Assembly: GCA_015258485.1 (NCBI GenBank)
Contig: JABZIF010000025.1
Location: 1 to 13,085, forward strand
Reading direction: 5' to 3'
DNA from: Atopobiaceae bacterium
GTDB taxonomy: Bacteria > Actinomycetota > Coriobacteriia > Coriobacteriales > Atopobiaceae
DNA: 13,085 nucleotides
In this document: positions 1 through 6,668 of the stretch, piece by piece
Position numbering within the stretch: position 1 is the first letter of the stretch
Layout of the letters: every line of letters starts with the position of its first letter
Notes under the pieces: generated by a model
What the model was told of the DNA's origin: nothing
The model's database searches: none
The model's input: only the letters and a program-made list of their open reading frames with translations
Program-made: the position numbers and the translations under genes

Positions 1-491
1 TTATCGGCCGTCTTGCATCTATTGCTAAAGACGAGAAGATCTCTGCAGATGCTATCGAGGCTGTAAGCGCAATTGGCGTTATTGATCCTGACGAGTTCCT
101 TCTTCGTGCTCGTGCGCTTGATGAGGCACGTCAAAACGAACCTGAGCTCTTTGAGGATCTTGCCACTGCTTATGCGCGTGCTGCTCATTTGAGCGAGCCT
201 GAACTTGGTGTTGAAATCGATGACTCGCTTCTTACCGAGCCTGAACAAACGTTGCTTACTGCGTGTGAAGAAGGAGAGAAGGAAGTTACTTTAGCTCTTT
301 CGCAGTCTGACTTTGCAGGCGCAGTCGCAGCTCTTTCAAAATTACGTGAACCTATTGATAGTTTTTTCGACAAAGTTCTTGTTATGGATAATGATGCTAC
401 CGTTCGCCGAAATCGGTTGCGCCTTTTGAATAAGTTTGCGCAGGTTTTTAGCGATGTCGCTGATATTAGCGTGCTTTCTCGTAAAAAGTAG
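1..491 (+). CDS. glyS: Glycyl-tRNA synthetase beta subunit, C-terminal part (5' end outside window)
   Basis: The reading frame is open from base 3 to the TAG at 489-491 and gives about 162 residues. The last third (LREPIDSFFDKVLVMDND, then RLRLLNKFAQVFSDVADIS) is the hallmark end of the bacterial GlyS beta chain, whose helical C-terminal domain contacts tRNA. GlyS pairs with GlyQ in an alpha2beta2 enzyme that charges tRNA-Gly with glycine in the cytosol; glyQ would be expected just upstream. The next gene starts 61 nt downstream with no T-tract terminator between, so co-transcription is plausible. That fits the glyQ-glyS-DUF299-ppdK order known in clostridia. The family call is firm; only the C-terminus is visible. 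Confidence 0.93.
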   Translation, partial: IGRLASIAKDEKISADAIEAVSAIGVIDPDEFLLRARALDEARQNEPELFEDLATAYARAAHLSEPELGVEIDDSLLTEPEQTLLTACEEGEKEVTLALSQSDFAGAVAALSKLREPIDSFFDKVLVMDNDATVRRNRLRLLNKFAQVFSDVADISVLSRKK

Positions 492-492
492 A

Positions 493-524
493 GTACTCTG
501 TAGTTAGAGTACGGTATACGTACT
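493..524 (+). repeat. Two overlapping, mutually exclusive small hairpins between glyS and the DUF299-like gene
   Basis: GTACTCT (493-499) pairs perfectly with AGAGTAC (506-512) around a 6-nt loop. AGTACG (508-513) pairs perfectly with CGTACT (519-524) around a 5-nt loop. The two stems share bases 508-512, so only one can form at a time. No T-run follows, so neither looks like an intrinsic terminator. They could be an mRNA processing or stability element, or chance; function is not shown by the sequence. Confidence 0.4.
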
Positions 525-552
525 AAAGCTCTCTACGGAAAGGGTTACAGGA

Positions 553-948
553 ATGGCTGCACTTGATATTGATAACAATACGCTTGGCGATGGACTTCCT
601 ATCGTATATGTCTTATCAGATTTTCGTGGAGAAACGGGTATTGCAGTTGTTAAGGCTGCTGCGGCACAATTTGGTAATGACTCAATAGAGATTGTTCGTG
701 TACCAAATATTAAAGACGTAGAGTCTGTTCGCACTTATTTTAACGAACACGAAGATGCGGGCCGTCCTCGCGCTGTTTTTCACACCTTTGCTGATGGCTC
801 TTTGAGAAGAGAAATTAGACGTGAACTTGATCAGCGTCTGATTCCTTCAATTGATCTTTTGGGGCCTGCAGTAAATGTTCTTTCTACCCTTACTGGGGAA
901 GAGCCGAGCCATGCTATTGGTGCTTCTTTTGAGGGTGTAACACGCTAA
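553..948 (+). CDS. Half-length PPDK/PEP-synthase regulatory-protein homologue (DUF299 N-terminal region only)
   Basis: This is a 131-residue product. Residues about 15-110 (LPIVYVLSDFRGETG, later VFHTFADGSLRREI and LIPSIDLLGPAVNVLSTLTGEEPSH) match the N-terminal half of the bifunctional kinase/pyrophosphorylase that phosphorylates and dephosphorylates a threonine of PPDK. Full-length members are about 270 residues and carry a P-loop (G-x-S-R-T-S-K-T type) near residue 150. Here the protein stops just after the GEEPSH segment, so kinase and phosphorylase chemistry should be absent. The start has AAAGGG (539-544) 8 nt upstream. No frame downstream resumes the missing domain, and a strong terminator begins 26 nt after the stop, so a simple sequencing frameshift is unlikely. 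It lies directly upstream of ppdK, as the full-length gene does in clostridia. It may be a decayed remnant or a retained regulatory/binding domain; the diverged last residues (AIGASFEGVTR) suggest an old truncation. Confidence 0.72.
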   Translation: MAALDIDNNTLGDGLPIVYVLSDFRGETGIAVVKAAAAQFGNDSIEIVRVPNIKDVESVRTYFNEHEDAGRPRAVFHTFADGSLRREIRRELDQRLIPSIDLLGPAVNVLSTLTGEEPSHAIGASFEGVTR

Positions 949-974
949 GTTACTGCCAGCTTTTTATACTGCAT

Positions 975-1015
975 ACAAATGAGTATCCGTCTTGGATGCT
1001 CAGTTGTATTTTTTT
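975..1015 (+). terminator. Intrinsic terminator after the DUF299-like gene
   Basis: A 14-position stem (975-988 with 994-1007) has one A/G mismatch and one G-T wobble around a 5-nt loop (GTCTT). It is followed by A and then seven T residues (1009-1015). This is a textbook Rho-independent terminator that ends the glyS-side transcription unit and isolates ppdK. Confidence 0.9.
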
Positions 1016-1054
1016 GTAAATAGGTTATGCAATCATTTGTTTGTAAAAGTGTCT

Positions 1055-1086
1055 GTAAACGGTTGATTTATACCGCTTACCGTTAC
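1055..1086 (+). promoter_or_regulatory. Possible operator: interrupted inverted repeat upstream of ppdK
   Basis: GTAAACGGT (1055-1063) faces ACCGTTAC (1079-1086), an inverted match with one base missing in the right arm, about 15 nt apart. A second ACCG half lies between them (1072-1075). The left arm has the central CG and flanking TGTAAA layout seen in LacI/GalR/CcpA-family operators, although the right half of a full cre-like palindrome is not matched. TGTAAA occurs three times here (1015-1020, 1042-1047, 1054-1059). The 200-nt gap 1016-1216 holds no gene I can support. Binding is a guess. Confidence 0.3.
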
Positions 1087-1110
1087 GTTGTATAGCTGTT
1101 AAGAATAGGT

Positions 1111-1119
1111 TGGTAACAT
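1111..1119 (+). promoter_or_regulatory. Weak candidate extended -10 promoter for ppdK
   Basis: TGGTAACAT has the TGn extension plus a hexamer matching TATAAT at four of six positions. No good -35 lies at 17-18 nt; TTGTAT at 1088-1093 is 20 nt away. It would give a leader of about 90 nt. A promoter must exist between the terminator ending at 1015 and ppdK, but this exact placement is uncertain. Confidence 0.25.
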
Positions 1120-1216
1120 ATTGTGTTTGTGAGGGCAGTAAATTTTTTTACATTTTGCCTACCTTATTTTGTGTTGGTGCACGCTTGCGTGTGAGATTTT
1201 AAGAGTTTGGAGTGTT

Positions 1217-3979
1217 ATGTCAGAGAAGCATGTGTATAGCTTCGGAAAGGATCATGCTGGTAACGATGTTACTGAAGTTGCTGGCGCATCCGTAGATGAG
1301 GCAAAGTGGATTGTTGGTGGCAAAGGTGCAAACCTTGCAGAGATGTCAAAGATCGGTTTGCCTGTTCCTCCAGGATTCTCAATTACTTGTCAGACTTGTG
1401 TTGCGTATTCTACTAATGGAAATGTTTGGCCAGATGGTGTTACTGATGAAATAGACGCTGCCATGGCTCAACTTGAGGAGCGCATGGGTAAGAAACTCGG
1501 CGACAAAGAAGATCCACTTCTTGTTTCCGTCCGTTCTGGTGCACCATTTTCTATGCCTGGCATGATGGATACTGTTTTGAACCTTGGCCTGAATGACGAG
1601 TCAGTACAGGGCCTTATTAAGCAGACAGGTAACGAGCGCTTTGCATGGGACTCATATCGTCGTTTTGTTCAGATGTTCTCTGGCGTTGTTATGGGTGTCT
1701 CTGGACAGCTCTTTGAGGATGCAATTGCTGCTAAGAAGGCTGAGAAGGGCGTTAAGCTTGATACAGAGCTGGACGCAAATGATCTTCGTGATCTTGTAAC
1801 ATGGTTTAAAGGCATTTTTGCTGCAAACGTTGACGTTAAGGAGCATCCAGAAGTCTCTAAGAACGGTTACGCAGTTTTCCCTTCAGATCCCTATTTACAG
1901 CTTCGCCTTGCTGAACAGGCAGTCTTTGGTTCCTGGATGAACGACCGTGCAATCTTATATCGCAAGCAAAACAAGATTCCTGATGATCTTGGTACTGCTG
2001 TTAACGTACAGGTTATGGTCTTTGGTAACAAGGGTGAGACTTCTGCAACTGGTGTTGCATTTACGCGTAACCCTGCTGATGGTACCAATGAGCGTTACGG
2101 TGACTTCTTGGTTAATGCGCAGGGCGAAGATGTTGTTGCGGGTATTCGTAACACTGAGCCTATTGCAGACCTTGTGAAAGTTCCAGCTCTTAAAGAGGCG
2201 GGCGAGGAACTCTTCCACGTCTTCGAGATTCTTGAGGATCACTACGCAGACATGATGGACATCGAGTTCACCATTGAGAACGGTAAGCTTTGGATGCTTC
2301 AGACTCGTGTTGGTAAGCGAACCGCTCTTTCTGCACTTAAGGTTGCTATTCAGATGTATGAAGAGGGCCGCATTACTAAGGAACAAGCGGTTACTCGTGT
2401 TGCTCCTGAGCAACTTGATCAGCTTCTTCACCCACAGTTTGATCCAACTGCTGAGTATGAGACCATTGCTAAAGGTCTTAATGCCTCTCCAGGTGCTGCT
2501 GTTGGTGCAGCGGTCTTCTCGTCTGCTGATGCTGAGGCATTCGCACAAGAGGGTAAACCTTGTATTCTTGTCCGCTGGGAGACTACCCCAGATGATCTTC
2601 ATGGCATGGTTGCTGCAGAGGGTATCTTAACTTCTCACGGTGGAAAGACCAGTCACGCTGCAGTTATTGCACGTGGTATGGGTGCACCTTGTGTATGTGG
2701 TGTTGATACACTTCGTATTGACGCCGCTAATAAGCGTTTTACTGTTGCTGATTCCAACCTTGTTGTCAACGAGGGTGATGTTATTTCCATTGACGGAACT
2801 ACCGGTGACGTTATTCTTGGCGCTGTAGAGCTTGTTCAACCTGAACTTTCTGGCGATCTTCAGACTATTCTTTCATGGGCAGATGAGGTCCGCCTTGATG
2901 CGTCTCGCGGTCGTGTAATTGGTGTTCGTGCAAATGCAGATAATCCTGCTGACGCACAAACTTCTTTAGATAATGGCGCTGAGGCAATTGGTCTTGACCG
3001 TACTGAGCATATGTTCCTTGGTGAGCGTAAACACCTCATTCAGGACTTCATTCTTGCTGACTCTGAAGATGTTAAACAGCTTGCTATTGAGCAGCTTGGT
3101 CGCGCCCAAAAAGGTGACTTCCTTGGTATGTTTAAGGTTATGGATGGCAAGGACGTAGTTGTTCGTCTGCTCGATCCACCACTTCACGAGTTCCTTGATT
3201 CTCCACGTGAGCTTGAGGTAGAGATTGCTCACGATGAGGAGCAGGGTAAAGATACTGCTGCTAAGCGTGCTCTTCTCGCTAAGTTTGATGCATTCCAGGA
3301 AGCTAATCCAATGCTTGGTCTTCGCGGTTGTCGTCTTGGAATTGTTTATCCTGAACTTAACGTTATGCAAGTTCGCGCTATTGCAAGTGCTGCTGCAGAA
3401 CTTAAGCGCGTTGGTCTTAATCCTCGTCCCGAGATTATGGTTCCTCTTGTTGGCTTCGAAGAAGAGCTTATTCAGGTTCGTGAAGAGGTCGAGAATACCA
3501 TCAAGCAGGTTGCTGATGAATATGGTGTAGAGCTTGATATCCCAGTTGGTACTATGATTGAGCTTCCACGTGCGGCCATTATGTCTGAAGAGATTGCAAA
3601 ACATGCTGACTTCTTCTCATTTGGTACAAATGACCTCACTCAAACCTGCCTTGGTTTTTCTCGTGATGATGTTGAGTCTGCGTTTATGCCACTTTATCTT
3701 GAGCGTAAGATTGTGAAGACAAACCCATTTGCAACGCTTGATAAGGGCGTTGCAGAGCTTGTTCGCATGGGCGTTGAAGGTGGCCGTAAAGGTAATCCTA
3801 ACTTGCTTATTGGTGTCTGCGGCGAGACCGGCGGCGATCCAGAGTCCATTCATATGTACTACGATCTTGGTCTTGATTATGTCTCTTGCTCGCCATATCG
3901 TGTACCTATTGCACGTCTTGCGGCAGCACAGGCAAAGATTCAGTCAAATGGTGGTCCTGTTAAGGTTGCTACCAAGTAG
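1217..3979 (+). CDS. ppdK: Pyruvate, phosphate dikinase
   Basis: This 920-residue protein interconverts pyruvate + ATP + Pi and PEP + AMP + PPi in the cytosol. The ATP-grasp domain starts with GGKGANLAEM and carries SVRSG (Arg106) and the acidic/Gln set in MDIEFTIENGKLWMLQTR. The swivelling domain has the phospho-carrier histidine in GGKTSHAAV (His480), with the regulatory threonine two residues before (Thr478). The C-terminal PEP/pyruvate barrel has metal-ligand candidates Glu782, Asn805 and Asp806, and the catalytic Cys868 in GVCGETGGDP. Length slightly exceeds the about 875 residues of the clostridial enzyme, partly through an N-terminal insertion of about 15 residues before GGKG. I chose ATG 1217 because GGAG lies at 1209-1212 and MSEKHVYSF resembles family starts; the in-frame TTG at 1169 adds an unconvincing extension. 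Arg codons are almost all CGT/CGC, as expected for a highly expressed gene. The position usually held by His in CGEHGG is Thr871. Confidence 0.97.
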   Translation: MSEKHVYSFGKDHAGNDVTEVAGASVDEAKWIVGGKGANLAEMSKIGLPVPPGFSITCQTCVAYSTNGNVWPDGVTDEIDAAMAQLEERMGKKLGDKEDPLLVSVRSGAPFSMPGMMDTVLNLGLNDESVQGLIKQTGNERFAWDSYRRFVQMFSGVVMGVSGQLFEDAIAAKKAEKGVKLDTELDANDLRDLVTWFKGIFAANVDVKEHPEVSKNGYAVFPSDPYLQLRLAEQAVFGSWMNDRAILYRKQNKIPDDLGTAVNVQVMVFGNKGETSATGVAFTRNPADGTNERYGDFLVNAQGEDVVAGIRNTEPIADLVKVPALKEAGEELFHVFEILEDHYADMMDIEFTIENGKLWMLQTRVGKRTALSALKVAIQMYEEGRITKEQAVTRVAPEQLDQLLHPQFDPTAEYETIAKGLNASPGAAVGAAVFSSADAEAFAQEGKPCILVRWETTPDDLHGMVAAEGILTSHGGKTSHAAVIARGMGAPCVCGVDTLRIDAANKRFTVADSNLVVNEGDVISIDGTTGDVILGAVELVQPELSGDLQTILSWADEVRLDASRGRVIGVRANADNPADAQTSLDNGAEAIGLDRTEHMFLGERKHLIQDFILADSEDVKQLAIEQLGRAQKGDFLGMFKVMDGKDVVVRLLDPPLHEFLDSPRELEVEIAHDEEQGKDTAAKRALLAKFDAFQEANPMLGLRGCRLGIVYPELNVMQVRAIASAAAELKRVGLNPRPEIMVPLVGFEEELIQVREEVENTIKQVADEYGVELDIPVGTMIELPRAAIMSEEIAKHADFFSFGTNDLTQTCLGFSRDDVESAFMPLYLERKIVKTNPFATLDKGVAELVRMGVEGGRKGNPNLLIGVCGETGGDPESIHMYYDLGLDYVSCSPYRVPIARLAAAQAKIQSNGGPVKVATK

Positions 3980-4006
3980 AAGATGGTCTCTACTATTATG
4001 TGATAC

Positions 4007-4037
4007 AAAGAGGGCGGCGTTTGTCGCCCTCTTTTTT
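4007..4037 (+). terminator. Intrinsic terminator after ppdK
   Basis: AAAGAGGGCG (4007-4016) pairs perfectly with CGCCCTCTTT (4025-4034) around an 8-nt loop, with the T-run continuing to 4037. It sits 28 nt after the ppdK stop. Its presence argues against any dgt start upstream of it. Confidence 0.95.
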
Positions 4038-4051
4038 GCATAATAATATCC

Positions 4052-4060
4052 TGCTATTAT
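4052..4060 (+). promoter_or_regulatory. Extended -10 promoter for the dGTPase gene
   Basis: TGCTATTAT is a TGn-extended -10 with a five-of-six hexamer. The region 17 nt upstream is only the T-run of the preceding terminator, so this would be a -35-weak, extended -10 promoter. Transcription would begin near 4067, giving a leader of about 23 nt before ATG 4090. The same TGCTAT(A/T)(C/A)T form recurs before rpsB. Confidence 0.5.
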
Positions 4061-4089
4061 GTGGAGAAGACGCAGGTATGGGAGAGAAT

Positions 4090-5148
4090 ATGTTAAACAT
4101 TTATCGAGAAGACATAGAAGCTCAAGAACATCAAATTTTATCTATAGAGGCAGCTTTTGCTGATCAAAGTAGAGGATGTGTTCTTCCAGAAACACCAGAT
4201 CAGTATCGCACTTGTTTTCAATGCGATCGCGATCGTATTCTTCACAGTAAAAGTTTTAGAAGGCTTGCTCACAAAACTCAGGTATTTCTCGCCCCTGAGG
4301 GAGATCATTACCGAACACGTCTTATTCATACGCTTGAGGTTTCTCAGATTGCTCGTTCTATTGCACGACCTCTTGGACTCAATGAGGATCTTACGGAGGC
4401 TATTGCACTTGGCCATGACCTAGGTCACACTCCGTTTGGTCATATTGGCGAGAAGGCACTTTCTCATGCAATTGCTCTTTACAGAGGCCTTGATCCTGAT
4501 GCTGCTGAAAATCAGCATCTCTTTGCACATAATCAACAGAGCGCACGAATTGTAGAACTTCTTGAAAGAGATGGTAGGGGATTAAACCTTTCTTTTGAAG
4601 TCATTGATGGTATTAGATGTCATTCTGGTAATTTACGTGCTCAGACAGCTGAAGGAAGAATTGTTGCCATATCAGACAGAATTGCTTACGTTACCCATGA
4701 TATTGATGACGCTGAACGGGCCGGCTTACTTACAGAACAGATGCTCCCTGATGGTCCAAGAAAGCTTCTCGGCAATAGTTCGTCTGAGCGTATTGAACGT
4801 ATGGTTCATGATATTGTTTCTGAAAGCTCTCGTATTTCAGATATAAAAATGACTGATGAGATGTGGACAGCCATGATGACCATGAGAGCATTTTTATTTG
4901 AAAATTTATATGCTTCTGGTGATGCTAAATACGAAGAACCAAAGGCATATGATTTAATCGTGGAGCTCTTTGATTACTTTGTTTCACATCTTGATGAAGT
5001 GCCTGATGAGTATAAATGCCATGATTGTAATCATCCAGAAATTCAAGTTGCCGATTTTGTTTCTGGAATGACAGACAGGTATGCTACGAGGGTGTTTGAA
5101 GATTTAAGACTTCCTCGTTCGTGGACCACAAGAAAGTATAAAAAGTAA
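4090..5148 (+). CDS. dgt: dGTPase-like HD-domain triphosphohydrolase
   Basis: This is a 352-residue HD-superfamily phosphohydrolase of the deoxyguanosinetriphosphate triphosphohydrolase-like type; it would cleave dNTPs (classically dGTP) to the nucleoside plus triphosphate. The conserved core is FQCDRDRILHSKSFRRLAHKTQVF, EGDHYRTRLIHTLEVSQIAR (His80), ALGHDLGHTPFGH (His109-Asp110) and RIAYVTHDIDDA (His203-Asp204), matching the HD metal-ligand pattern. The C-terminus ends MTDRYA..VFEDLRLP as in the family. ATG 4090 has GGAG at 4081-4084 and aligns MLNIYREDIEAQE with family starts. The in-frame ATG 4078 would have its possible SD upstream of the predicted transcript start, and the open frame back to 4000 runs through the ppdK terminator. 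The glyS-DUF299-ppdK-dgt order is conserved in clostridia, where dnaG and rpoD often follow; here rplS follows instead. True substrate is not visible from sequence. Confidence 0.93.
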   Translation: MLNIYREDIEAQEHQILSIEAAFADQSRGCVLPETPDQYRTCFQCDRDRILHSKSFRRLAHKTQVFLAPEGDHYRTRLIHTLEVSQIARSIARPLGLNEDLTEAIALGHDLGHTPFGHIGEKALSHAIALYRGLDPDAAENQHLFAHNQQSARIVELLERDGRGLNLSFEVIDGIRCHSGNLRAQTAEGRIVAISDRIAYVTHDIDDAERAGLLTEQMLPDGPRKLLGNSSSERIERMVHDIVSESSRISDIKMTDEMWTAMMTMRAFLFENLYASGDAKYEEPKAYDLIVELFDYFVSHLDEVPDEYKCHDCNHPEIQVADFVSGMTDRYATRVFEDLRLPRSWTTRKYKK

Positions 5149-5167
5149 GTTTTTATGTAAGTAAGTA

Positions 5168-5196
5168 TTGTATAGCTGGAAAGATTCACGTATACT
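5168..5196 (+). promoter_or_regulatory. Sigma-70-type promoter for rplS
   Basis: TTGTAT (5168-5173) and TATACT (5191-5196) are separated by exactly 17 nt; the -10 matches consensus at five of six positions. Transcription should start near 5202, giving a leader of about 60 nt before rplS. The region between the dgt stop and this promoter shows no GC-rich terminator. Confidence 0.65.
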
Positions 5197-5217
5197 TTTC
5201 GGCTGTGTGTTAACTAT

Positions 5218-5257
5218 GTGTCGTTCGCAAGGAGCGTCGGCACCTCTAGAGATGAGG
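5218..5257 (+). promoter_or_regulatory. Structured 5' leader of rplS, candidate L19 autoregulatory element
   Basis: GTGTCG (5218-5223) pairs with CGGCAC (5238-5243, one G-U). It encloses CGC (5226-5228) with GCG (5234-5236) and an AAGGA loop. Immediately after, CCTC (5243-5246) can pair with GAGG (5254-5257), which is the rplS Shine-Dalgarno sequence; the two stems share base 5243. L19 leaders are known in some bacterial groups, but I do not recognise this one as a named family. The regulatory role is inferred. Confidence 0.4.
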
Positions 5258-5262
5258 AAACA

Positions 5263-5604
5263 ATGGATTATATTCGCGCTATTGAGCGTCAGCAGATTCG
5301 CGAGGACATTCCTGAGGTTCGCGTTGGTGACAATGTAAAGGTTCACTATCGCATCGTCGAGGGTGATCGTACTCGTGAACAGGTCTTCCAGGGTGATATC
5401 ATTCGTCTTTCAGGCGAAGGTTCTCGTGAGACATTTACTGTTCGTAAGATCAGCTTTGGCATTGGTGTTGAGCGTACTTTCCCACTTCACTCACCAAAAA
5501 TCGCTAAGCTTGAGGTTCTTCGTCATGGCGTTGTTCGTCGTGCTAAGCTTTATTTCCTTCGTAATCGCGTGGGTAAGGCAGCACGTCTTCGTGAGAAGCG
5601 CTAA
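5263..5604 (+). CDS. rplS: 50S ribosomal protein L19
   Basis: This 113-residue basic protein sits at the 30S-50S interface. [60 protein letters not shown] and [18 protein letters not shown] are the diagnostic L19 blocks, and the length fits the usual 113-120. ATG 5263 has GAGG 5 nt upstream and gives the family N-terminus (MDYIRAIE); the in-frame GTG at 5218 lies inside the leader hairpin and is rejected. In many bacteria rplS follows trmD in the rpsP-rimM-trmD operon. Here it is a separate unit with its own promoter, leader and terminator. Codon use is of the highly expressed type (CGT, GTT, CTT). Confidence 0.97.
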   Translation: MDYIRAIERQQIREDIPEVRVGDNVKVHYRIVEGDRTREQVFQGDIIRLSGEGSRETFTVRKISFGIGVERTFPLHSPKIAKLEVLRHGVVRRAKLYFLRNRVGKAARLREKR

Positions 5605-5622
5605 TCAATTTATACTTGCTTT

Positions 5623-5646
5623 AAGCCGCCTACGGGCGGCTTTTTT
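5623..5646 (+). terminator. Intrinsic terminator after rplS
   Basis: AAGCCGCC (5623-5630) pairs with GGCGGCTT (5635-5642) around a TACG tetraloop, followed by T residues through 5646. It is a strong terminator. Only 36 nt separate its end from the rnhB start, so rnhB depends either on read-through or on a promoter overlapping this stretch that I could not identify confidently. Confidence 0.95.
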
Positions 5647-5682
5647 AGTGATAGTGCTACATACTTACGGAGGAGAGCTTTT

Positions 5683-6456
5683 ATGGCTGATACGGTAAAA
5701 GAAATTGTCGCACGACTTAGTGATGCGCCTGAATCAGAACTTCTTAATCTTATCAGTCGATATAGTGAGGATCCTCGTAAACAAATTCAAAATGCATTAA
5801 GTACTGCACGTAAACGAATTGAAAAAGAACATGCCGAGAAAAATCGTGTTGAAGAAATGTATCGTCTACAAAAAGAGTTTTCTGGTGGAGGATTAGTTAT
5901 TGGAGTAGATGAGGTTGGCCGAGGATCGGTTGCAGGTCCTCTCACAGTTGGTGCAGTTTGTCTTCCAGATAAGCCACTCATTTATGGTCTTAATGACTCT
6001 AAAAAACTTACTCCTGCTCGTAGAGAAATACTCTCCGAACAAATTTATGATACTGCCATTGCTATTGGTATAGCTCATATTGAGCCTCAGAAAATTGATG
6101 AAATTGGAATGGCGCAATCGCTCAAGGAGGCAATGCTTGGTGCTATTAAAGCTACTGGTATAGAGCCCGATTGTGTACTTATTGATGGCAATCCCATGCA
6201 TATTCATCCAAAAGAAAAAACTCTTGTTAAGGGGGATTCAAAAATTGCTGCCATTGCTGCAGCTTCAATTGTGGCAAAAGTAACACGGGATGCGCTTATG
6301 GTTGCCTACGATGAGGAATACCCTGGTTATCATTTGGCTGAATGTAAAGGTTATGCTTCAGCTGAACATATTGCTGCAATAGGAGAGATGGGCTTATCCC
6401 CAATTCACCGTGTGTCATTTTGTGGGAATTTTGTTAAGACTCAAAGATTGTTTTAA
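5683..6456 (+). CDS. rnhB: Ribonuclease HII
   Basis: This 257-residue endonuclease cleaves the RNA strand of RNA-DNA hybrids and incises at single ribonucleotides in DNA. Catalytic acids are visible: Asp76 and Glu77 in GVDEVGRG, Asp168 in LIDGNP and Asp203 in VTRDALM. GLNDSKKL, GDSKIAAIAAASIVAKVTRD and the terminal HRVSFCGNF are further family signatures. An N-terminal helical, charged extension of about 70 residues precedes the catalytic fold, as in Bacillus-type RnhB. A very strong SD (GGAGGAG, 5669-5675) supports ATG 5683. The following gap is AT-rich and shows no clear GC-rich terminator. Confidence 0.96.
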   Translation: MADTVKEIVARLSDAPESELLNLISRYSEDPRKQIQNALSTARKRIEKEHAEKNRVEEMYRLQKEFSGGGLVIGVDEVGRGSVAGPLTVGAVCLPDKPLIYGLNDSKKLTPARREILSEQIYDTAIAIGIAHIEPQKIDEIGMAQSLKEAMLGAIKATGIEPDCVLIDGNPMHIHPKEKTLVKGDSKIAAIAAASIVAKVTRDALMVAYDEEYPGYHLAECKGYASAEHIAAIGEMGLSPIHRVSFCGNFVKTQRLF

Positions 6457-6668
6457 TGGTTTTGGATTAATTACATTCTCTTAACTTTCACTCAAAAATT
6501 GTTTATCTTTATTTTTTAAGGAATTAACAGTTTATTTGTTTATTTATAAAATAATTAAATAAAAAATTTTAATTTGGTCAGATTTAGTTAGAATGTCAGA
6601 CAAAAGACTGATTAATTAGAGACAAATTGCTTTTGCAAACTAGTATTTCCATCGATGAAAGGAATGCT
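6457..6668 (+). other. AT-rich intergenic region upstream of the yraN-xerC operon
   Basis: These 212 nt hold no supported gene. Bases 6476-6575 are almost entirely A and T. TTTATTTA (6539-6546) is perfectly inverted as TAAATAAA (6556-6563) around a 9-nt loop; lacking GC pairs, it is a poor terminator but could be a protein-binding or bendable site. TAGAAT (6589-6594) is a possible -10 without a convincing -35, with A/T tracts upstream that could act as an UP element. The operon promoter most likely lies here. Confidence 0.4.

Noticed and set aside
949..1168. Possible frameshifted C-terminal half of the DUF299 regulator
   Set aside because: No frame here encodes the P-loop or later motifs. 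The stretch contains a strong intrinsic terminator and AT-rich noncoding sequence.
1955..2602. 215-residue open frame on the minus strand inside ppdK
   Set aside because: It has no family resemblance, unnatural composition and no SD context. It lies fully antisense to a clear ppdK and reflects that gene's biased codons.
2966..3604. 212-residue open frame on the minus strand inside ppdK
   Set aside because: Same reasoning: a low-complexity antisense shadow of the conserved PEP-binding domain.
4000..4089. Longer N-terminus for the dGTPase-like protein
   Set aside because: It would start inside or upstream of the ppdK terminator and before the predicted promoter, and adds sequence unlike the family.
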